Source: Clostridiales bacterium UBA1316
Lineage (GTDB): Bacteria > Bacillota > Clostridia > Oscillospirales > Oscillospiraceae
DNA length: 27,726 nucleotides
Direction of reading: 5' to 3'
Assembly: GCA_002307055.1 (NCBI GenBank)
Contig: DBTM01000058.1
Span: 1 to 27,726 of the forward strand
Shown here: positions 22,114 to 27,726 of the stretch, piece after piece
Layout of the letters: every line of letters starts with the position of its first letter
Numbering within the stretch: position 1 is the stretch's first letter
Program-made: the position numbers and the translations under genes
Notes under the pieces: model-generated
The model's input: the letters and a program-made list of their open reading frames with translations, nothing else
Database searches by the model: none
Told to the model about the DNA's origin: nothing

Positions 22114-23010
22114 TTATTTCAAATGTTTATCTAAAAAAGCAAAGCTCTTATCGATATTTTCAGGCTCGTTCCAGCGGGGGTCGAAGCCGCCGTGGTTATA
22201 ACCTTTCATAATTTCCAGCTCGGCGCGGCCTTTGCCGCAGACCTCGCGCACCTTTTCCTCAAGAATATAGGCCTGTTTACACGGGACGGTTTTATCCGCT
22301 GAGCCGTGATGGATGAGTATGGGCGGAAAAGCCGGTGTTATAAAATGCAGCGGGTTTGTGAAATGCATCAAGCCCTCGATATCGCTGACATTCGCGCCCA
22401 GCCAAACCTTACGGTAATTCGGAAGGGTTGGGTCCGGGCCGCCGATTTTTTTCAGCTCCTGCTCCTGCACGATCATATCAATCGAGGCGAACCAGCTGAC
22501 GACAGCCTGAACGCTGCTTGAATAATCGGCATTGCCGAGTGACAGATCCTCAAAAACCGGATTGCCCTGCGTGGCTGCCGCCATGACGGCGTAATAACCG
22601 CCGCCGCTGTCGCCGCAGGAGGCAAAGCGGCTGCCGTCGAGCATATACTCAGCCGCGTGAGCGCGCAGAAAACGGATCGCCGCTTTAAAGTCGAAAAGCC
22701 CCGCCGGGAACCTGGCTTCATATCCGAGACGGTATTCTACCGTAACGACGGCATAACCGCGGTTGATACCGTCTATAGCCTGCAAAAACTGCGTGTCGCG
22801 CTTGCTGCCGAAGACGAACGCACCGCCGTGGATGAATATCAGCGTCGGGAACGGGCCGGTGCCCTCCGGCGGCAGCAATATGTCCAGCTTTTGGCTCGGG
22901 GAAGCCGACGCATACGGTATATCCAGAAACTTACGCCGGATATCGCTGAAATCAAGAGTCGGGCTTTCCATCGTTCCCGGCTTCGGTTTGCTGACTGACC
23001 AGGTTTCCAT
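22114..23010 (-). CDS. Alpha/beta hydrolase, BD-FAE/esterase-lipase type (paralogue 2)
   Basis: A 298-residue tandem paralogue of the gene at 21097-21993 with the same layout: HGGAF at 61, nucleophile S135 in GDSGGGYY, acid in HGSADKTVP and base in YNHGG. The two proteins diverge in the central region (about residues 175-205, IDMIVQEQELKKIGG here) and near the active site (GDSGGG instead of GDSAGG), which suggests different substrate ranges. AGGAGG lies upstream of the ATG at 23010. The 120-base gap to paralogue 1 carries a hairpin repeat, so the two may be transcribed separately. Confidence 0.9.
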   Translation of the reverse strand: METWSVSKPKPGTMESPTLDFSDIRRKFLDIPYASASPSQKLDILLPPEGTGPFPTLIFIHGGAFVFGSKRDTQFLQAIDGINRGYAVVTVEYRLGYEARFPAGLFDFKAAIRFLRAHAAEYMLDGSRFASCGDSGGGYYAVMAAATQGNPVFEDLSLGNADYSSSVQAVVSWFASIDMIVQEQELKKIGGPDPTLPNYRKVWLGANVSDIEGLMHFTNPLHFITPAFPPILIHHGSADKTVPCKQAYILEEKVREVCGKGRAELEIMKGYNHGGFDPRWNEPENIDKSFAFLDKHLK

Positions 23011-23087
23011 TATAAACTCCTCCTATGTCACTGTTCTCTATATAAAATGTAAAACTCTATCGGTATTTTCTTTTTCGTTCCGCCGAA

Positions 23088-23780
23088 TTATTCTTGCACG
23101 ATTTCAGTTTTTTCTTTTTCTGCCGGAGGCTTTTCGGCTATAATGCGCTTTAAGCCCGTATCTATACCGAAATAGATATACCCGAGGACGACAAAGGCGG
23201 CGACCATGATGAGCACCGTTAAGAGCACGGTGCCCCACCCCAGCTTATCCACGTCGAGGAACGGATACGGATATCTCGACTGATCGCCGATGCCGTTACC
23301 TATACGGGCGGCTACCATGGCATAGGCGAAATAGAGCAGCGGCCCAAGCGGCCAGACAAGAGGCGAATAGGCTTTAATCAGACCTTTCGGGTCGAAGAGC
23401 AGCCAGTCTATAATTACCATGATCGGAATGAGATAGTGGACAAACAGCAGCGATATACCGGACGAATCGCTCATTGTAAAGCGCAGCCCAAGCACAAAAT
23501 GCGCCACCAGCCATGTAACGGTTACCGCCATCATGGCAATCCCTTTGAGCGCCGGACACCAGACGGTTTTTGTGCCGTCCCGCCTGTTTTTATATATGTA
23601 ACCGAGGTCCAGGATGAAATAGACGACGCACAGGAGATTACTGAGGATTGTAAAGTAATTGAGTATTGAAATTTTGAACTTCCCGTCGAAGACCCCGAAA
23701 ATGAGCAGCAGGCCGAAAAAACCAGCCAATACGAGCAGCAGCTTATATGCAGCCGACACACCCCTGTTTTTTATCCGCAT
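23088..23780 (-). CDS. Pr6Pr family membrane protein
   Basis: A 230-residue protein with about six membrane segments (near residues 12-32, 40-60, 82-100, 112-130, 145-160 and 185-210). NYFTILSNLLC, VHYLIPIMVIIDWLLFD and YPYPFLDVDKLGWG are the recurring motifs of the Pr6Pr (predicted integral membrane, six-segment) family, also called FAR-17a/AIG1-like in some annotations. The start is ATG 23780, which has AAGGTGAG upstream; the ATG at 23801 overlaps that site. A Lys/Glu-rich tail ends the protein. Function is unproven; a lipid hydrolase role is known for eukaryotic relatives. Confidence 0.78.
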   Translation of the reverse strand: MRIKNRGVSAAYKLLLVLAGFFGLLLIFGVFDGKFKISILNYFTILSNLLCVVYFILDLGYIYKNRRDGTKTVWCPALKGIAMMAVTVTWLVAHFVLGLRFTMSDSSGISLLFVHYLIPIMVIIDWLLFDPKGLIKAYSPLVWPLGPLLYFAYAMVAARIGNGIGDQSRYPYPFLDVDKLGWGTVLLTVLIMVAAFVVLGYIYFGIDTGLKRIIAEKPPAEKEKTEIVQE

Positions 23781-23990
23781 AAGTATTAGCTCACCTTTCA
23801 TATCGAAATAATGACGCTCTTATGACGCTTGAAAACATATCCATTATAGCATTGAACCGAACTGAACGCAAAAATTTTTACCGCAAAAGGATGCCTTGCC
23901 TCTCTGCGGGGCAGCCCGACGTTCTTTTCACCAATCCCCTTCGAGCCGCCCATTTCAGCATAAACTCCCATGCGTTCTCCTATCTCAGCA

Positions 23991-24022
23991 CAAATCCCTC
24001 CGCCTGACGGCGGAGGGATTTG
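23991..24022 (-). terminator. Hairpin downstream of the URO-D family gene
   Basis: CAAATCCCTCCGCC (23991-24004) and GGCGGAGGGATTTG (24009-24022) form a perfect 14-bp stem with loop TGAC, 12 bases past the stop at 24035. There is no U-run beyond TTTG, so it is a strong but non-canonical terminator or mRNA-end hairpin. The rest of 23781-23990 shows no other feature. Confidence 0.6.
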
Positions 24023-24034
24023 AAGGATGACTGC

Positions 24035-25021
24035 TTATTTAAAATAGATTTTGCTCTGCTTGCGGACTTCGTCCATGATGCAGTCGTTGACGCCGGGGAA
24101 AATGCTGCCCTCGCCGCCGTAGGTCAGGACGGGAATGAACATGCCGCCCTCGTGGTAATCCTTACAGGCGCGGGCGACTTCCGCGCGGACGGATTCTTCG
24201 GTCCAATCGCGGCGGTCAACAATTGACGCGTCGATACCGCCCATGAGGGTGAGCTTGTAGTTGGTGTCTTTTTTAATCTGCTGAATGTCGTTGGAGGGGA
24301 GGATGCCTTCCCAGATGTCGATGCCGACATCGACCATGTCCTGGGCAATCGGCTGGCAGAAGCTGTCGGCGTGGTGCATGGTGATGATGCCCTGCTTCTT
24401 CATGGGGCCGTATATATCATAATAATGCGGCTTATAAAATTCGCGCCAGAGGTCAGGCTGCATAAACGTGCTGTGCTTGGAACCCCAGTCGTCATGGAAC
24501 ATGATAACATCGGGGTGCAGATTGTCGATAAGCATCTGGATTTGCTTGACCTTGAAATCCTTGATGGCGGCGATAAGCTCGTGCATCGCTTCCGGCTCCT
24601 CGAGCAGATTGCACAGCGTATCCTCAAAGCCCATCAGGAAGTGGCAGGACTCAAACAGGCCTGTGACGTTCCAGACCATGACGAATTTGCCGGCTGCTCT
24701 GCACTTCTCGGCATCCGCTTTGGCTTGTGTCCAATCAAATGGAATTGTGTCGAGGTCCGGAAATTTGACATATTCGCGCCATTTTGTGACGTCGGGGCAA
24801 ACCTTTGTCTCATCGTTGACAATCGGCATGGCACCGGGCTCTTCAGGGCCCCAGTACAGCTTTGTTCCCAGCGGATTATACGCAGTCTGGCCCGGCGCGA
24901 CAGGATTCATGTAATAGAAAATCGGGTCCCAAACCTGCGGGAACGGCTCCCACTCGTTTACAAACGCATCCGGTTTACCGTGCTTAAGAGTCTCAAGAAC
25001 ATTTTCTTTCAAAGATAGCAT
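24035..25021 (-). CDS. Uroporphyrinogen decarboxylase family protein, probable methyltransferase
   Basis: A 328-residue protein of the URO-D superfamily. The start is ATG 25021 with AGGAGG seven bases upstream; the longer frame to 25111 has no ribosome-binding site. Motifs include NVTGLFESCHFLMGFED, DVIMFHDDWGSKHSTFMQ, TMHHADSFCQPIAQDM and LMGGIDASIVDRR. The His and Cys near MHHADSFC are candidates for zinc ligands as in MtaA/MtbA-type enzymes that move methyl groups from corrinoid proteins. Anaerobic Clostridia often carry many such genes. No corrinoid protein gene lies next to it, so it acts alone or with genes elsewhere. It is unlikely to be HemE, because no haem genes accompany it. Confidence 0.82.
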   Translation of the reverse strand: MLSLKENVLETLKHGKPDAFVNEWEPFPQVWDPIFYYMNPVAPGQTAYNPLGTKLYWGPEEPGAMPIVNDETKVCPDVTKWREYVKFPDLDTIPFDWTQAKADAEKCRAAGKFVMVWNVTGLFESCHFLMGFEDTLCNLLEEPEAMHELIAAIKDFKVKQIQMLIDNLHPDVIMFHDDWGSKHSTFMQPDLWREFYKPHYYDIYGPMKKQGIITMHHADSFCQPIAQDMVDVGIDIWEGILPSNDIQQIKKDTNYKLTLMGGIDASIVDRRDWTEESVRAEVARACKDYHEGGMFIPVLTYGGEGSIFPGVNDCIMDEVRKQSKIYFK

Positions 25022-25137
25022 AGTATATCCTCCTTTGTTAGATAGAAATAGCTGCATCCAGCAACCGAATATCAGCATATGCTCAGCATGCGCCGAAACC
25101 TGCTCCGTCATACAACGTTGCTTTCGTTATCATCAAT

Positions 25138-25166
25138 ATAATACCCTGATTTAAGATATTTGTAAA
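25138..25166 (-). promoter_or_regulatory. Sigma-A promoter of the URO-D family gene
   Basis: Minus strand TTTACA (25166-25161), a 17-base spacer and TATTAT (25143-25138). The leader would be about 110 bases long. Confidence 0.6.
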
Positions 25167-25235
25167 TATGAATTCTTTTATAGACATCAGATGCAAGCCT
25201 GTAAATGAAAAAATTAGTGTGTATATAATATGAGA

Positions 25236-25269
25236 AGGGTATTGCATATCGAAATTAACGCAATACCCT
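25236..25269 (-). terminator. Hairpin terminator of the sigma factor gene
   Basis: AGGGTATTGC (25236-25245) and GCAATACCCT (25260-25269) form a 10-bp stem eight bases after the stop codon; TCTCATATT follows on the minus strand, so the U-run is weak. Confidence 0.6.
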
Positions 25270-25276
25270 ATCTGGT

Positions 25277-26884
25277 TCATACTATTTCCAGATACATGCA
25301 GATGGTGCTTTTATCTGGAAACTCCGGAATGATAAGCTTGCCCGCTTCTACTTCATCGTTTATAAGCATCATTCGGATGTCGCTCATAAACATGGAAACA
25401 TAGTAATTGAGCTGTTCATGTAAAATGGGGTTGCTGTATTGCTTCAATATGGTCTGTATTTCATTAAATAGTTCGTACACCATTTTTTCCGCTTGTGAAT
25501 AAAGCGGATGCTTTTTTAATATATCGAACATTTTTTCAGTAACACCCGGTTCGAAAACAGCAATGTCTGGTATAACATGCCCCGACTCGTCAGAATGCGC
25601 GAACTTGTTTTCAATATCCTTCCAATATGGAAATTCAGAATCACTCAGTGAAGAGACGACTCTATCATTCTTAATCAGATCAGCCAGCAGGATTACATGC
25701 ATGTCGCTCATCATTGCACGAATCATTTGATTATACGCATAATAGCTGTAAGCCCAAAACATTGCAATCTGATTGCTTCCGCATCCGGAATGGTCTGTCG
25801 TAATAGCTTCGGGGATCAGTTCATGTATCTCATAGCCCATGAAACCCCAAGTGCCTCCGTTAGGACGCTTAAAAGTAACAGCGTTCTGAAGGACGGCGCA
25901 GGAATTCTTTATATTATCAATTGCTCTCGTCAGAAGCAGCCATTTAAAGTCGATATCACGCATACCGCTGCGCATAATACCCAATTTTTTAATTTCGCCC
26001 ATGCTGCTGTCGATCAGAGCATCAAACATCCGGCTTCTCTGCTTTGAATCTCTGCGCTGTGCGTTATAAACGCACAGCTGGCATTCTTTATCAGCAATGA
26101 AAAAATTGCTGATGTATTTACCCCCAACTTCTCTGAGAAGCGTTGCGTCAGTCAGCAGCTTAACCTCTTCTTCCATGTACGGCGCAGCAATTCCAAGTTC
26201 TATCGACAGTTCAGCAATGGTGCTGGGGTTGTTGTTTGCTTGCAATAGAATATTTTTAGGTATTTTTCGATCAACCGCCCGCCAAGGGTACCCGCTCGCC
26301 GGACTTCCGCTTGACATGAATCTGATGCTTTCGGGTTTATAGCTTCTTTCTCCAAATTCTCTTGCCATGTTCATACCTTCCTTCAATATCTTTCGAGAGT
26401 AGAACAGCTTAGATTTAACTGTTCCCGGTGGAAGTCTGAGCGATTTGGCAATGACGTCAACCTTACGGTCATCAATATAGAAAGCGACTAATATATTACG
26501 ATAATCTTGTGATATAAATGCTAATTCACGCCGCAGAAGCTTGATTTCCTCACTAACCAGATAGTCTGCTTCCGACGTTTTCTCGTCCGTGATGTCAAGC
26601 GCGCTGATGTCGGCACCGGACAGCGATTCGAGCTGCTTATGCTTTTTATTTGACCATACACTGTATCTGTTGCGTGCGATTTTCCAAATCCATGCCGAAA
26701 AGCTTGTCGGTATGGTACCCTTGCGAAGCGCCGTGATAATATTCAAGGTTATATCCGAAGCTAAGTCTTCTGCTTCGGTTGTATTGCCGGTCTTTTTCAG
26801 ACAGAAATAATACAGCTTTTCTACATAGTCGTCAGAAACGGCTTGAATAAGCTTTTCAATATATTCTATATTCGGCGACACCAC
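25277..26884 (-). CDS. ECF-type sigma factor with large C-terminal extension
   Basis: A 535-residue protein. Residues 15-80 are sigma region 2 (AEDLASDITLNIITAL, then SFSAWIWKIARNRYSVW) and 115-168 region 4 (DYRNILVAFYIDDRKVDVIA, then LRLPPGTVKSKLFYSRKILK with the DNA-recognition helix). ECF factors usually stop here at about 180 residues. This one continues for about 350 residues. The start of the extension (about 200-265, NNPSTIAELSIELGIAAPY then LTDATLLREVGGKYISNFFI) looks like a winged-helix module, and the rest is helical with no match that I know. Starts GTG 26884 or GTG 26881 both follow GGAGGTGAGCG. No anti-sigma gene adjoins, so the extension may sense a signal itself. Confidence 0.85.
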   Translation of the reverse strand: MVSPNIEYIEKLIQAVSDDYVEKLYYFCLKKTGNTTEAEDLASDITLNIITALRKGTIPTSFSAWIWKIARNRYSVWSNKKHKQLESLSGADISALDITDEKTSEADYLVSEEIKLLRRELAFISQDYRNILVAFYIDDRKVDVIAKSLRLPPGTVKSKLFYSRKILKEGMNMAREFGERSYKPESIRFMSSGSPASGYPWRAVDRKIPKNILLQANNNPSTIAELSIELGIAAPYMEEEVKLLTDATLLREVGGKYISNFFIADKECQLCVYNAQRRDSKQRSRMFDALIDSSMGEIKKLGIMRSGMRDIDFKWLLLTRAIDNIKNSCAVLQNAVTFKRPNGGTWGFMGYEIHELIPEAITTDHSGCGSNQIAMFWAYSYYAYNQMIRAMMSDMHVILLADLIKNDRVVSSLSDSEFPYWKDIENKFAHSDESGHVIPDIAVFEPGVTEKMFDILKKHPLYSQAEKMVYELFNEIQTILKQYSNPILHEQLNYYVSMFMSDIRMMLINDEVEAGKLIIPEFPDKSTICMYLEIV

Positions 26885-27078
26885 CGCTCACCTCCTTCCT
26901 CTCATATAGTGCAGGCGCAATGAATTTGGTTGAATTAAATATCGATTTTTATACTAAAGCGAATGCCGTTACATCCCCGATATTTATCGCTGTATATACA
27001 GTTAATAATATAAGAATTGTAAAAAATAACAAGCATATAAAGCAGTTGAATAATTAAGCATTATTATAGGCGTAAACA

Positions 27079-27118
27079 ACAGGGTGCCGCACCGTTAATC
27101 TGCTGCAGCATCCTGTTT
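27079..27118 (-). terminator. Inverted repeat, possible terminator of the ABC transporter gene
   Basis: AACAGGGTGC (27079-27088) and GCATCCTGTT (27109-27118) form a 10-bp stem with one G-T pair; an inner TGC/GCA pairing may extend it. It lies 53 bases after the stop at 27172. On the minus strand TGTTT follows. The rest of 26885-27171 is AT-rich with no other recognisable feature. Confidence 0.45.
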
Positions 27119-27171
27119 GTTTATCGTTATATTACCTTAATCGGATTTTTCAGTGTGTTTTAGGCTGCTGA

Positions 27172-27726
27172 TTATTTCTTCTGGAAATCGAAGCCGGCAG
27201 GAGGCTTGCTCTTTGGCGGCTCGCCGGGGGGGTGGCCTGACGGGGGGAAGTCGGGGAGGTCGGGGACATCCAGCTTCGAGAGCCATTCGTCGGGCTGCCA
27301 GTCGGGGCCGCTGCCGGGGATACCCGGCTGCGCATCGGCTGACGCGGCGGAAACGGTTGCGAGGACTGCGCTGTCTTCGGTTTTGCGCTCCTCGTAATCC
27401 TCAAGGGCGCGGCGGAACTGCGTTTCGTAGAGCTCTGTGTAGACACCGCCGAGGCGGACGAGGTCGGCGTGTGCGCCGCGCTCGACAATTTTCCCTTCGC
27501 TGACAACCAGAATCTCGTCGGCCGCCATGATGGTGGAAAGCCGGTGCGCGATGACGATTGAGGTTCGGCCCGTGAGCATGGGGTCGATGGCATCCTGAAT
27601 GAGCGTTTCCGAGATTGAGTCGAGGGATGAGGTAGCCTCGTCGAAGATCAGCAGCATCGGGTTCTTGAGCATGACGCGGGCGATGGACATGCGCTGCTTC
27701 TCGCCGCCGGAGAGCTTCAGGCCGCG
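27172..27726 (-). CDS. ABC transporter ATP-binding/permease protein, C-terminal end (cut by window edge)
   Basis: The last 184 residues of an ABC exporter. The segment begins at the ABC signature LSGGEKQR (just inside the edge, about 27690-27711), then RVMLKNPMLLIFDEATSSLD (Walker B and D-loop), VIAHRLSTI (H-loop His), and VSEGKIVERGAHADLVRLGG. This order is that of MsbA/LmrA-type exporters with fused membrane and ATPase domains. The ATPase normally ends soon after, but here about 75 extra residues follow, ending in a Pro/Asp/Gly-rich tail (SGPDWQPDEW, then LPDFPPSGHPPGEPPKSKPP). The N-terminal membrane domain lies outside the window; a fusion is assumed from family architecture. Confidence 0.9.
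   Translation of the reverse strand, partial: RGLKLSGGEKQRMSIARVMLKNPMLLIFDEATSSLDSISETLIQDAIDPMLTGRTSIVIAHRLSTIMAADEILVVSEGKIVERGAHADLVRLGGVYTELYETQFRRALEDYEERKTEDSAVLATVSAASADAQPGIPGSGPDWQPDEWLSKLDVPDLPDFPPSGHPPGEPPKSKPPAGFDFQKK

Overview
The window looks like chromosomal DNA of a strictly anaerobic, probably spore-forming member of the Bacillota, class Clostridia, most likely an Oscillospiraceae-type lineage. The reasons are strong GGAGG ribosome-binding sites throughout, TTG and GTG starts, sigma-A promoters, a YtvI-like sporulation membrane protein, a DUF1292 (YrzB) protein, a Firmicute-type L10 leader, a uroporphyrinogen-decarboxylase-family corrinoid-type methyltransferase, and short GTAGGGGCG-type hairpin repeats. 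No rRNA, tRNA, CRISPR array, prophage or transposase gene was found.

Layout. 1-1501: two tandem beta-lactamase-fold serine hydrolases on the minus strand, the first cut by the window edge. 1502-2260: a repeat-rich stretch with three copies of a palindromic element (core GGGGACGGTTCT), a GNAT acetyltransferase without its N-terminal half, and a GC-rich hairpin repeat. 2261-6396: a tightly overlapping four-gene minus-strand operon, in transcription order radical SAM protein, SAM methyltransferase with an extra N-terminal domain, divergent Asp/Glu racemase, membrane phosphoglycosyl transferase. This is the best candidate for an undescribed biosynthetic system. 6506-7753: rplJ-rplL with its own promoter, L10 leader, attenuator and terminator, separated from the usual rplKA and rpoBC neighbours.

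7924-13280: a membrane-anchored SurA/PrsA-like foldase with two degenerate parvulin domains, a structured small RNA of about 200 nt with a sigma-A promoter (6S-RNA candidate), DUF1292, a small membrane-anchored protein, and a class A penicillin-binding protein on the plus strand. 13326-15090: an AT-rich accessory patch with about 630 bases of gene-free DNA, an unknown membrane-anchored helical protein with its own promoter, and an orphan HicB-type antitoxin. 15147-17679: aspartate kinase and homoserine dehydrogenase, the first and third enzymes of the threonine/methionine/lysine route.

17827-19661: a YtvI-like permease and a pair of half-length TSUP transporters. 19686-20998: RuvX nuclease and a YitT-family membrane protein. 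21097-23010: two tandem alpha/beta hydrolases of identical length. 23088-23780: a Pr6Pr-family membrane protein. 24035-25021: the URO-D-family methyltransferase with its own promoter. 25277-26884: an ECF sigma factor with a C-terminal extension of about 350 residues. 27172-27726: the C-terminal end of an ABC exporter ATPase with an unusual proline-rich tail. The window is a mosaic of housekeeping genes and duplicated or accessory genes. Tandem pairs recur (serine hydrolases, esterases, TSUP halves), and the only clear multi-gene pathway unit besides lysC/hom and rplJL is the radical SAM operon.
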